From PCPOR2b sp965220385 (GTDB taxonomy: Bacteria; Poribacteria; WGA-4E; PCPOR2b): a DNA stretch of 64,000 nt. The notes under the pieces are model-generated. The model ran no database searches and had not been told where the DNA came from. It saw only the letters and a program-made list of their open reading frames with translations. Below, piece by piece: positions 47,193 through 55,507 of the stretch. The DNA is taken from positions 1,922,001-1,986,000 of the forward strand of contig OZ244825.1 in the NCBI GenBank assembly GCA_965220385.1. Reading direction: 5' to 3'. Numbering within the stretch: the stretch's first letter is position 1; each line of letters begins with the position of its first letter. Both the position numbers and the translations under genes were made by a program.

Positions 47193-48557
47193 ATGAATGC
47201 AGATAAGTCCGTTTTAGTGGTTGATGATGACGCGCCCATCCGAGACTCTCTGGAAAAAACCCTAAAACGAGATGGATACCTTGTCGAAACTACTGCTGAT
47301 GGCGAATCTGCCTTAGAAGTAATTCGTCAGCAACCGATTAATCTGGTTCTCGCCGACTTGAGGATGCCAAAGATGGACGGACTACAGTTGCTCAAAACCG
47401 TCAAAATGCTCGCTCCTGAAATCGAGTTCATTCTGATGACTGCTTATGGCGAAGTGGATACAGCTGTTGAAGCGATGCGGGAAGGGGCATATAACTTTAT
47501 CCAAAAACCGTTGAAGCGTCATGAGATTCTGCTGACCATCGCCCGCGCCCTCGAAAAACAGACGTTGGCGATCGAAGTCCAATCCCTCCGCGAGCAGAAG
47601 GTAGCCGAGCATCATTTGGACAATATCATTGGGAAAAGCCCTATCATAAGGCAACTGATAATGAAAGTGCAACAGGTCGCACCAAGCACTGCTAATGTCC
47701 TCATTACCGGTGAAAGTGGGACCGGCAAAGAGATTTTTGCCAACGCACTCCACACCTTAAGTCCGAGAGCGAATAAACCGATAATCAAGGTTAATTGTGG
47801 GGCCCTCCCCGATGCCTTGTTGGAATCTGAACTTTTTGGGTATGAAAAGGGGGCATTCACAGACGCTAAAACAGGCAAACCCGGACGCTTCGAACTCGCG
47901 GATGGAGGCACGCTCTTCTTAGATGAGATAGGTGAAATGCCTAAGCCGTTACAGGTCAAGCTGTTACGGGTGCTACAAGATGGGAAATTCGAGCGACTTG
48001 GTGGGACGAGGACCCTCGCTGTGGATGTGCGCTTAATCGCTGCCACGAACAAGGATTTGACGGCAGAAGTCGAAGCGGAAAACTTCCGGGATGACCTGTT
48101 CTATCGGCTCAATGTGATTACACTCGAACTGCCTCCACTGCGCTCACGCAGGGAAGATATTCCACTCCTCGTAGACCGCTTCCTAGAAAAATATAGTGAA
48201 AAAGACGCAAAACCGATTCGCGGCATTTCTCGCCAAGCGTTGGAAACCCTTGAAGCCTATTATTGGCCCGGGAATGTCCGTGAATTGGAAAACGCCATTG
48301 AACAAGCGGTGGTGTTGACACAATCCGATACCATTGAACAGATGGACCTCCCTGCATCCATCCACAAAGGGAGCAAGGACTCAGTTCAACCCCAAGACTC
48401 GAAGTCGATTAGTATACCCTTGGGTACGCCCATGGAGAAAATCGAGCAGAAAGTGATAACAGAGGTGCTGTCGATGACTTCTGGAGACAAGGAATTGACT
48501 GCGAAGTTACTTGGCGTGTCGTCGCGGACTATCTATCGAAAATTGGGCAAGATGTAA
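47193..48557 (+). CDS. NtrC-family sigma-54-dependent response regulator
   Basis: The receiver domain has DDD near residue 11 and phosphoacceptor Asp55 in LVLADLRMPKMDG. The AAA+ domain carries ITGESGTGKEIFA, the sigma-54 contact loop as GAFTDA instead of GAFTGA, FLDEIGEM, and REDIPLLVDRF. The C-terminal Fis-type helix-turn-helix is ITEVLSMTSGDKELTAKLLG. GGAGGG fits ATG 47193 better than ATG 47184, which touches it. I infer that it binds the TGACA-N3-TGTCA triplets at 44827, 51200 and 63406. Confidence 0.93.
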   Translation: MNADKSVLVVDDDAPIRDSLEKTLKRDGYLVETTADGESALEVIRQQPINLVLADLRMPKMDGLQLLKTVKMLAPEIEFILMTAYGEVDTAVEAMREGAYNFIQKPLKRHEILLTIARALEKQTLAIEVQSLREQKVAEHHLDNIIGKSPIIRQLIMKVQQVAPSTANVLITGESGTGKEIFANALHTLSPRANKPIIKVNCGALPDALLESELFGYEKGAFTDAKTGKPGRFELADGGTLFLDEIGEMPKPLQVKLLRVLQDGKFERLGGTRTLAVDVRLIAATNKDLTAEVEAENFRDDLFYRLNVITLELPPLRSRREDIPLLVDRFLEKYSEKDAKPIRGISRQALETLEAYYWPGNVRELENAIEQAVVLTQSDTIEQMDLPASIHKGSKDSVQPQDSKSISIPLGTPMEKIEQKVITEVLSMTSGDKELTAKLLGVSSRTIYRKLGKM

Positions 48558-48681
48558 AAAAGTGGTTGCTTCGATAGGAATGGATCTGTTCAACCTTATG
48601 GCTGTAAACCGTATCTACCAGTACAGGGTTTATCATGTCAGAGGAGTAACACTTGGCTTGGATAAGTTTTCTGATTTCTGT

Positions 48682-49722
48682 TAGGAGTTACGCAGTTGAG
48701 GTGTAAATTGGTTTATTGAGATAATCCCGGACAGCATCTCTGATAATGGAGAGTTTAGCTTCAAACCAACTGATGCCTGTCAAAAACCGGTGTCGCTCCA
48801 AACGTAGAAATGCTCTCAATGCGAGACCGATATGGTTCCGTTGTGCCACCGCCTTGCGCGCAAAACACCTTTCAACGCCAACAAATTGCTTGATACCGCG
48901 ATGATATTCTTCAATAGCCCAACCCAACTCAGCATATTTGAGTCGAAATAGTTCGTTCATTGAGAGATCACTTGTTGCCCAATATTCAATGTTGCCGTTT
49001 TTGGAAACGATCCTGAACACTTTAATCAATCCGTATCCCTTCAGATGAACGATAGTCCCTTTGTTGCTAATTGGTAACTGGCTGACCGGTTGATTGCCTT
49101 GTCTATTGAGGTTGACCTGTCGATTCGACTTCAATTGGGTCAACCAGTGCCATTGATACTTTTGAATCGTCTTTAGATTCTTCAAACTGCTGTACCAACT
49201 GTCAAACACGACGCACTCTGGAGCAAACCCTCTGGCATCAGCGGTGGCAATCAGTGCTTGGAAGTGGTCATTTTTGGTCAAACCATCATGGGCTTTATTA
49301 TACAAGCGATAGTCGCAAGGAATGTGACTGTCACCATCGGTCCACATCAGTGTAATGAGGTTAATGCCTGATACCACTTGTTGGTGTTTGCCTGACCAGT
49401 GACGGGTGACAAGATCCATCTTCTGTGCATACGGTTTATCAAGCGTTGAGTCGTCTATGACTAAAACGCCTTGGGTTTTGTTGACACAAGGTGCTGCCTC
49501 ACGCCACAACGATTCTGAATCAGCAGGCAGTCTATACAACAACCGATTCAATGAGTCATGGGCAGGTGGATTATCGTCTGAAGGCTGCACGCGGGCTGCC
49601 TCTGTGCAACTGTAGGTACTCGGGGTGGCTATCACAAAGTTGATGTAGTCATATTCGGTACATTTGGCTGGATTCATAAACACTATTATAACCTATTTGG
49701 ATGCTCAACTGCGTAACTCCTA
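48682..49722. mobile_element. Intact insertion sequence, about 1.04 kb
   Basis: The perfect 19-bp terminal inverted repeat TAGGAGTTACGCAGTTGAG lies at 48682-48700 and, complementary, at 49704-49722. The direct repeat TTCTGT flanks both ends (48676-48681 and 49723-49728), a 6-bp target duplication. One transposase gene fills the element. It inserted between the response-regulator and universal-stress genes, and the perfect ends suggest it is recent. Confidence 0.9.
48688..49677 (-). CDS. DDE transposase (IS701/IS4-like)
   Basis: The catalytic acidic residues are probably in VIDDSTLDKPYA, CVVFDSWYSS and WAIEEYHRGIKQF (D-D-E). The motifs VTRHWSGKHQQVVSGINLI and HIPCDYRLYNK are shared with transposases I know from cyanobacteria. 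The stop codon lies within the left inverted repeat. ATG 49677 is chosen over a GTG two codons earlier. I am unsure of the exact IS family: the 6-bp duplication and short length are unusual for IS701 itself. Confidence 0.88.
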   Translation of the reverse strand: MNPAKCTEYDYINFVIATPSTYSCTEAARVQPSDDNPPAHDSLNRLLYRLPADSESLWREAAPCVNKTQGVLVIDDSTLDKPYAQKMDLVTRHWSGKHQQVVSGINLITLMWTDGDSHIPCDYRLYNKAHDGLTKNDHFQALIATADARGFAPECVVFDSWYSSLKNLKTIQKYQWHWLTQLKSNRQVNLNRQGNQPVSQLPISNKGTIVHLKGYGLIKVFRIVSKNGNIEYWATSDLSMNELFRLKYAELGWAIEEYHRGIKQFVGVERCFARKAVAQRNHIGLALRAFLRLERHRFLTGISWFEAKLSIIRDAVRDYLNKPIYTSTA

Positions 49723-49872
49723 TTCTGTATTGTAGTTTTGGTTCATCATTTGTTTGTTCATGATGAGTAATCATATCAGCGCTATTGGTTTATAGAGTAA
49801 CGGAATCGGCCAAATATAGCAAAAAGTTCCGCTAAACAGTGCGGTAGGATAATCCCGCGAAGGAGTGACACG

Positions 49873-50634
49873 ATGATTCAGAACATCCTTGTCGCCATAG
49901 GCGATACCCCACATGAGCAGAATGCCTTTGAATATGCCGGGCATTTAGGGGTGTTGTTAGATGCTCACCTTTCCTGCATCCACTTTATCGATGAAAGACG
50001 CCGTGGCCAGGAAGACATGGCCGCTAGAGTCTTCGACAACACGGAATCAGCTCTCGCTGAATTCGAGTTTTTATCCGCTCACGTCGATACCATCATAGGC
50101 GATCCTGTGAGAAACCTCTGCGAGAAAGCGCATGCCGCTGATCTTGTCGTGGTCGGTATTCCTGAGTCAATCAAGACTAACGGATTGCGGCTAATCCATG
50201 ATCGTATCGACGATATCCTGTCCCGTATCACAAAACCGGTGATTGCTGTCCATGCACAATGCTCAGTCCTACAGAAAATCCTTGCGGTCCATCACGGCGA
50301 CGCAGCCTCCGACCACGTTCTGCAATTGGCAGCGGAGTTGGCAAGGCGAACTGAGGCGAGCTTGTTCGGTTTAGCACTAGCAAATACGCAAGTAAGGGCA
50401 GGGGAGATCTCTGCACAGATGCGTGAGTATCTGAAGTACCACCAAGTAGAAACAGAGTTTATGGCGCAGCTGGGGTTCACGGTAAACAACGTTCTGAATA
50501 GAGCAGCAGAAGAGAACTGTGACCTGATCGCGCTGAGTGCAAGCCATCACGGACGATTGTATGAACTGATTTTTCAGGATACGGCGGAGATGGTTGTGAA
50601 GCTCGCAGACCGGGCGGTGCTGGTCACCCGGTAA
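49873..50634 (+). CDS. Universal stress protein (two UspA domains)
   Basis: Residues 1-125 and 135-253 each show the Usp fold: ILVAIGDTPHEQNAFEYAGHLG with DLVVVGIPES, then ILAVHHGDAASDHVLQLAAEL with CDLIALSASHHG. The ATP-binding G-x2-G-x9-G-S/T signature is weak in both, so nucleotide binding is doubtful. AAGGAGTG precedes the ATG. It may once have followed the response-regulator gene more closely, before the IS came between them. Confidence 0.88.
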   Translation: MIQNILVAIGDTPHEQNAFEYAGHLGVLLDAHLSCIHFIDERRRGQEDMAARVFDNTESALAEFEFLSAHVDTIIGDPVRNLCEKAHAADLVVVGIPESIKTNGLRLIHDRIDDILSRITKPVIAVHAQCSVLQKILAVHHGDAASDHVLQLAAELARRTEASLFGLALANTQVRAGEISAQMREYLKYHQVETEFMAQLGFTVNNVLNRAAEENCDLIALSASHHGRLYELIFQDTAEMVVKLADRAVLVTR

Positions 50635-50691
50635 TGTAGAGCGTTGGTTATTTGGAGTTACGCGCGTGTCGGCTGGGAATACTTCCGTGGC

Positions 50692-50865
50692 TAGGGCGTG
50701 TTGACATTTTGCTTTGCTATTGCGAAAAACGGTCAAATGACTGGAAATGCTGCCAGAGACCGAGTTTTTTCGGCAAAACTCGGTCTCTTTGCTGGAAGTT
50801 TTACCTCGGTGAACCGATTTATGTCTCTCTATTATCTGGTTATGATGAAATGTCAACAGAACCTA
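50692..50865. mobile_element. MITE-like element, family M4, with 13-bp hairpin
   Basis: The ends are TAGGGCGTGTTGACATTTTG and, inverted, TAGGTTCTGTTGACATTTCA (about 15 of 20 match). The centre holds the hairpin GAGACCGAGTTTT-TTCGGC-AAAACTCGGTCTC at 50756-50787, which could act as a terminator for the upstream usp gene. One terminus also occurs inside the M2 element at 40741-41110. Confidence 0.6.
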
Positions 50866-51199
50866 ATGCACAGCCAATCCCCTAAGTCCACCTTAGGGAA
50901 ATTATGGACTAGCTGCGTAAGCCTTAAATAATATGGGTATAGTTGGGAGAGGTGCCACCCCCAACTATACCCACGCCTCTGGTTGCGTAGGTAGACAGAG
51001 CAGGTTACCCTCCGATAATGCCTATTAGAGGAGTGTCTACCTATTTCTATAGCCTACCATATTATGCTTTTGTCCTTCCGTGGATTGAATCCCACTTGCT
51101 TCTTTCCAAAACAGCAGAGGATACGTCAACCGGCAATAATAGGCTATCTCCTCAATAAGATTTTACAAAGACTTCTTCCCGCCCAACCAATATTCTGTT
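50866..51199. other. Gene-free interval before the hsp20 enhancer sites
   Basis: There is no reading frame with family resemblance. GGGGTGGC/CAACTATACCC-type inverted sequences (GTATAGTTGGG ... CCCAACTATAC) stand at 50937-50973. TAGACAGAG ... GTGTCTACCTATTTCTATAG resembles stretches at 52367 and 52772. Confidence 0.5.
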
Positions 51200-51296
51200 T
51201 GACAAAATGTCAAACGACCTTCCGAGAAAACCGACATTTTTGACAAAATGTCAAACGAAAATTGAGAAAAATTGCCATTCTTTTGACAGAATGACA
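51200..51296. promoter_or_regulatory. Three TGACA-N3-TGTCA-type dyads upstream of hsp20
   Basis: Sites are at 51200-51212 (TGACA-AAA-TGTCA), 51241-51253 (the same) and 51284-51296 (TGACA-GAA-TGACA, right half altered), spaced 41 and 43 bp. They precede the -24 element by about 142-238 bp. Confidence 0.8.
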
Positions 51297-51436
51297 ATTT
51301 TTCTGGTTTTCCTCTCAACTCTTCCCAATTTCTGAAACGCTGGGCGCAAGAACTTGAAATGCCAAACCAAACCTTACTGTGCTTGTACCCCTGACCACAT
51401 TCCCTCCTTATTATTCTCATCATTAATTCCCGATCA

Positions 51437-51452
51437 TGGCACAACAATTGCT
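51437..51452 (+). promoter_or_regulatory. Sigma-54 promoter of hsp20
   Basis: TGGCACAACAATTGCT is an essentially perfect -24/-12 element (GG at 51438-51439, GC at 51450-51451). The coding start is at 51544, leaving a leader of about 80 bases. Confidence 0.88.
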
Positions 51453-51543
51453 CACTTAGTTAATCACAGACACGGGTTATGAATTGTCGGACATTAACGC
51501 CCGATGTTGCATTGTAAATCCAAGGAAAAAGGGGGTGTGCACA

Positions 51544-52008
51544 ATGGCACTTGTACCTTGGGCGCCTTTTACCGAGCTTGATCGGTTGCGTGATGACATG
51601 GACCGGCTCTTTAATAAATTTTTTGGTAATAGCGAGTCTCCAGCACGTAAAGATCAAGAACCCGTCCTTGACACTCGCGGTTGGACGCTGCCAGTCGATA
51701 TGGTTGACCGACCAGAGGAAATCTTTGTCCGGGCAATGGTTCCAGGCGTAAAGAAGAAAGACATCTCGGTTTTTGTATCTGACGGAACGCTGACAATCTC
51801 TGGCGAGCAAAAAGCGGATACAGAGGTTAAGGAGGAGGACCGCTACTACAGTGAGTATCATTATGGTAAATTCCATCGAGGCATCAACTTACCGACCGCT
51901 GTAGACGGGGATAAGATCAAAGCCAACCTGAAGGATGGCATGTTGGAAATCCACTTGCCGAAGATTGAAACTGTTAAGCCGAAGCAGATCGAGATCGCGG
52001 AACAGTAG
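51544..52008 (+). CDS. Small heat-shock protein Hsp20 (alpha-crystallin domain)
   Basis: The N-terminus MALVPWAPFTELDRLRDDMDRLF is the usual Hsp20 helix. The alpha-crystallin domain spans about residues 40-140, with VDMVDRPEEIFVRAMVPGVK, GTLTISGEQKAD and FHRGINLPTAVD. LKDGMLEIHLPKIE is the strand before the tail. 154 residues. GGGGGTG lies seven bases upstream of ATG 51544; the frame is open upstream but without support. Holdase chaperone, here under an apparent sigma-54 promoter, which is unusual for hsp20. Confidence 0.93.
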   Translation: MALVPWAPFTELDRLRDDMDRLFNKFFGNSESPARKDQEPVLDTRGWTLPVDMVDRPEEIFVRAMVPGVKKKDISVFVSDGTLTISGEQKADTEVKEEDRYYSEYHYGKFHRGINLPTAVDGDKIKANLKDGMLEIHLPKIETVKPKQIEIAEQ

Positions 52009-52852
52009 TCTGGTAAAAGATGAGGTGCGGAATCGGCTTGGGTCCGGTTTCGCACTATCATCAACCCATAGTTCAAACGAAAGATCTGAATTGAAGTTAG
52101 TATCATCGAATCAAACGAAAGGGACGATGTGCCCCGATTCCTCAGAGGTCTGCTATTACAGGAACTGCATCCAATCTGAGTAAGGCAGCGATTTTCTTCA
52201 GTTCGCTAAAAACCCGAACTATGGTAGATTTTAGAATTATTTGGACACTCCAAATGTACTGCCAACCCCCTAAATCCCGACCCCGATGAATCCCCGATAC
52301 ATCGGGACAGGCGGGATGTACCCCTTATCAGGGAGACTTTTACTGCACGAGGGGCGGAGTACTGGTAAATGTCTACTGATTTCTATAATTCACCATAGTA
52401 CCGGAGGGGTGACCGGGGCGGATTGTCTGAATCGCGGATTAACACGGATTAAACGATTACGCGGATTAAAAACGGAAACCGGACGCAGCCGAGACGCATT
52501 TGCTGTTAGCCCCGGAGGGGCGACATGTTTATAGAATATCGGACCCACCATACACAAAAGCCCCAGCGGGGCGACATGTGAAAACGTAAGCGTTACGGTA
52601 AAGAATCGGAGGTAAGGACGCAGATTAACGCTGATTCACACAGATAGAAGCTGCAAAGGACAAACATCTGTGAGAGGGACACCCCCGATGAATTGGAATT
52701 CAAAGCAACTTGTCTTTCCCCCTTATCAGAAAAGGGACTTTGGAAACTTCGCGAAGGTTGGAGTTATTGGTAATGTCCACTTATTTTTATAATTCACCAT
52801 AATTGCTACCGCCTCTGTGAGCGAAGCCGAACGATGAGAATGAGATGGTAAA
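52009..52852. repeat. Repeat-rich interval between hsp20 and the DUF4010 gene
   Basis: It contains REP units at 52507-52528 and 52558-52579, an inverted cassette-spacer copy at 52428-52470 (CTGAATCGCGGATTAACACG), CCCGATACATCGGG palindromes near 52270-52310, and two similar blocks ending TTTCTATAATTCACCATA (about 52364-52396 and 52770-52800). A possible hairpin GTGCGGAA/TTTCGCAC follows hsp20 at 52026-52055. No gene is seen. Confidence 0.65.
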
Positions 52853-54094
52853 ATGACACTCGGGCTATTTGAACCGATAGCGATTGCGCTTGGCGTAGGA
52901 CTATTAGTCGGTATCCAGCGGGAAAGAAAGGCCTCTGCGATTGCGGGCGTCCGTACCTTTCCGCTAATCACCCTACTGGGCACGTTTTCGGGGATACTTG
53001 CTGACGCGTTCAACGGTTGGATCCTTGCGGCGGGGCTGCTCGCTCTGAGCGTGATGTTGCTGGTTGGTAATCTAGCACAGTTCAGAGCAGAAAAGATCGA
53101 TCCCGGCCTGACGACGGAGATGGCAGGATTAGTCATGTTCGGCGTCGGGGCCGCGCTTGTCAAAGGTTACACGGCACCAGCAATTGCTGTCAGTGGTGTG
53201 GTGGCGGTGCTGCTGCACTGGAAGCAACCTCTCCAGAAGTTCGTCGTCAAGATCAGTGAGAGCGATTTTAAGGCGGTTATCCAACTGGTCCTGATTGGGT
53301 TAATCATCCTGCCTATGCTGCCGAATCAGACATACGGTTGGTACAACGTTCTCAACCCCTACAATATTTGGCTGATGGTAGTTCTGATTTCGGGTATCAG
53401 CCTGCTTGCCTATGTTGCATATAAGCTTCTTGGGGCGCGGGTTGGTGCGATTCTCGGTGGTGTGCTAGGTGGGCTCATCTCCAGCACTGCTACGACCGTC
53501 AGCGTTTCACAACAAACTAAGGCACAGTCTGATGCTGCGCCAATGGCGTCCCTGGTTATCCTGATTGCGTCCACAGTTGTATTCGGACGCGTCCTGTTGG
53601 AGATAGGCGTCGTCGCCCCGGAATTCTTGCCAATCGCCGCTGCGCCTCTTGGAATCATCATGGCATTGATGGGGTTACTCTGCGTCATCTGCTTGCCGCG
53701 AGTGGGGCAAAACCTTATAGACAGTCCAACGCACAACAACCCAGCACAATTGAAGGCAGCATTAATCTTCGGAGGATTATACGCGATCGTTCTGCTCGCT
53801 GTCGCCGCAGCTAAAGCGCATTTCGGCACCGGCGGCATGTATCTGGTAGCGGTGCTCTCTGGTCTGACTGATATGGATGCCATTACGCTTTCAACCGCAG
53901 AATTGGTGAAAACGGGCCGTGTCTCCACTGACACCGGTTGGCGGGTGATTCTTCTCGCGGCGTTATCTAATTTAGTTTTTAAGGGGGGCGTGGTCGCTCT
54001 GCTCGGTGGTCGTAGGCTCTTAATCTCTATTGCAATTTTATTTTCCATTGCGTTGACCGGTGGCGGACTCTTGCTGGTACTCTGGCCACATTGA
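52853..54094 (+). CDS. MgtC/SapB-DUF4010 family membrane protein
   Basis: The N-terminal MgtC-like part (about residues 1-130) starts FEPIAIALGVGLLVGIQRERKASAIAGVRTFPLI. The DUF4010 part follows with GVLGGLISSTATTVSVSQQ and YLVAVLSGLTDMDAITLSTAEL. About ten to twelve hydrophobic segments make it an inner-membrane protein. Length 413 is usual for the fused family. Function is unproven; MgtC proteins are tied to low-Mg and acid stress. Confidence 0.88.
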   Translation: MTLGLFEPIAIALGVGLLVGIQRERKASAIAGVRTFPLITLLGTFSGILADAFNGWILAAGLLALSVMLLVGNLAQFRAEKIDPGLTTEMAGLVMFGVGAALVKGYTAPAIAVSGVVAVLLHWKQPLQKFVVKISESDFKAVIQLVLIGLIILPMLPNQTYGWYNVLNPYNIWLMVVLISGISLLAYVAYKLLGARVGAILGGVLGGLISSTATTVSVSQQTKAQSDAAPMASLVILIASTVVFGRVLLEIGVVAPEFLPIAAAPLGIIMALMGLLCVICLPRVGQNLIDSPTHNNPAQLKAALIFGGLYAIVLLAVAAAKAHFGTGGMYLVAVLSGLTDMDAITLSTAELVKTGRVSTDTGWRVILLAALSNLVFKGGVVALLGGRRLLISIAILFSIALTGGGLLLVLWPH

Positions 54095-54252
54095 GAGGAA
54101 GGGGTACGCTATCTCGTAACGAGAAACAACCCGTTAGACTAGCAAAATTCCCACTACACTTGAAGGGCAGGAGACTTGCCTATCAAGCCTGGAAACTATG
54201 TGCTTCGCAAGCCAGTCTGCTAACACTATGTAGCCAAGGAAGGATAAGAATA

Positions 54253-55092
54253 ATGTTACGACGAATTTTAGTTCCGCTGGACCCGTCTCCTTATACGGAT
54301 GCAGCCTTGGAATACGGTTGTCTGATTGCCAAACAACATGATGCAGCGATTACCGGTCTGACAGTCCTTGATGTGTGGGGGGTAGAAGACGCGATGAGTC
54401 CGACACTTTATCCCGGATTATATCATGCCGTCAGGAGGTTAGAATATCAAGCAAAAAATACTCGCGCCCATACGGAGGAGTTGCTGCATAAGTTTGAGCA
54501 GAAATGTAAGCAACAAGGCGTTGTCTATCGTCAATGCAGCTATCAAGGCATCCCCAGCAAACATATCCTCGGCGAATCAATTTTTCACGACCTCGTCGTT
54601 ATCGGATTCCACACCGACTTTGACTTTGGAGCCGATCCGGGATCAGATAGATCTTTGGCGAAGATACTCGATCACTCCGTCACGCCTATTTTAGCGGTCC
54701 CCGATACCTGTCGTTGGAGAGAGAAAACCATCAAGACGTTAATCGCTTTCAATGGAAGTTTACCAGCCGCGCGTGCGCTCCAACGATTTGCCCAGTTGGC
54801 GGGGGATGGCGATTATGAAATCATTTTGCTGATGTCGGATAAAGACGATAACATTGCGAATTTCTATCTTTCCCGTGCGGAAGCGTATCTCCATGCCCAC
54901 ACCATTGAGAACGTGAAAACGGTCTGGACTCCCCAAGACATTGTTCGGAGCATGGAATCTGGATATATTGATTGGGCGGATCTGGTCGTGGCCGGGGCCC
55001 ATTCTAAAAAGGGATTGGTTGATTTTATGGTGGGCAGCGTAGTCAAGTATCTCATCAGAGAGGCAAAAAAGCCCATATTCTTGGGACAATGA
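54253..55092 (+). CDS. Universal stress protein (two UspA domains)
   Basis: ATG 54253 follows AAGGAAGGA and gives MLRRILVPLDPSPYTDAALEYG, a clean Usp start; the longer frame from 54091 has no support. The second half starts IKTLIAFNGSLPAARALQRFAQL and ends DLVVAGAHSKKGLVDFMVGSVVKYL, close to the G-x2-G-x9-GS signature for ATP binding. It lies 158 bp after the DUF4010 gene and may share its transcript. Confidence 0.9.
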   Translation: MLRRILVPLDPSPYTDAALEYGCLIAKQHDAAITGLTVLDVWGVEDAMSPTLYPGLYHAVRRLEYQAKNTRAHTEELLHKFEQKCKQQGVVYRQCSYQGIPSKHILGESIFHDLVVIGFHTDFDFGADPGSDRSLAKILDHSVTPILAVPDTCRWREKTIKTLIAFNGSLPAARALQRFAQLAGDGDYEIILLMSDKDDNIANFYLSRAEAYLHAHTIENVKTVWTPQDIVRSMESGYIDWADLVVAGAHSKKGLVDFMVGSVVKYLIREAKKPIFLGQ

Positions 55093-55138
55093 GATGAACA
55101 GATAAGTGAATGGCGCCCCACATAACAACCAATGGTGC

Positions 55139-55353
55139 TAATACATTGTCAGAAAAATGTAGCACAAACTCTATAAGGTTTCAGAGCTCCCCAGGCCCGG
55201 CAGGGGCGGTTTGTAACCGCACCGCCTTCAATCCAACCCGGTAGGGGCGGTTTGTAACCGCACCGTCTTCAATCCAACCCGGTAGGTGCGGTTTGTAACC
55301 GCACCGGACATCGCAATGAAGGTGCTTATCATTATTTATTTGACAGAGCAATA
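55139..55353. mobile_element. MITE-like element, family M1, copy 3
   Basis: The left end is TAATACATTGTCAGAAAAAT; the right end, read inward, is TATTGCTCTGTCAAATAAAT. The interior has three tandem GCGGTT/AACCGC hairpins, where copy 2 has two, so the hairpin unit varies in number. A fragment of M3 (TTTGCAACTGTTGATA) adjoins its right end at 55354. Confidence 0.65.
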
Positions 55354-55507
55354 GTTTGCAACTGTTGATAGCACGAAACCTATTTGGCTCAAAAGTTCAT
55401 TAGTGGACCAATGCACCAGTGAACCCTTGAACCGTTGAGTGATGTGGAAACGACCTCTTTACCAATCACGGATAAGGCACTATCATGGTGACAGGAGAAG
55501 ATTCCAA

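Noticed and set aside
49740..49872. A sigma-54 promoter before the universal stress gene at 49873
   Set aside because: CGGCCAAATATAGC has GG and GC only nine bases apart, and no dyads precede it.
51460..51876. 138-codon minus-strand open frame with a hydrophobic start over the hsp20 gene
   Set aside because: It overlaps hsp20 and its sigma-54 leader. The coding strand shows unmistakable alpha-crystallin motifs.
54091..54252. Extended N-terminus of the second universal stress protein
   Set aside because: The extra 54 residues are unlike Usp proteins, and a good ribosome-binding site precedes ATG 54253.
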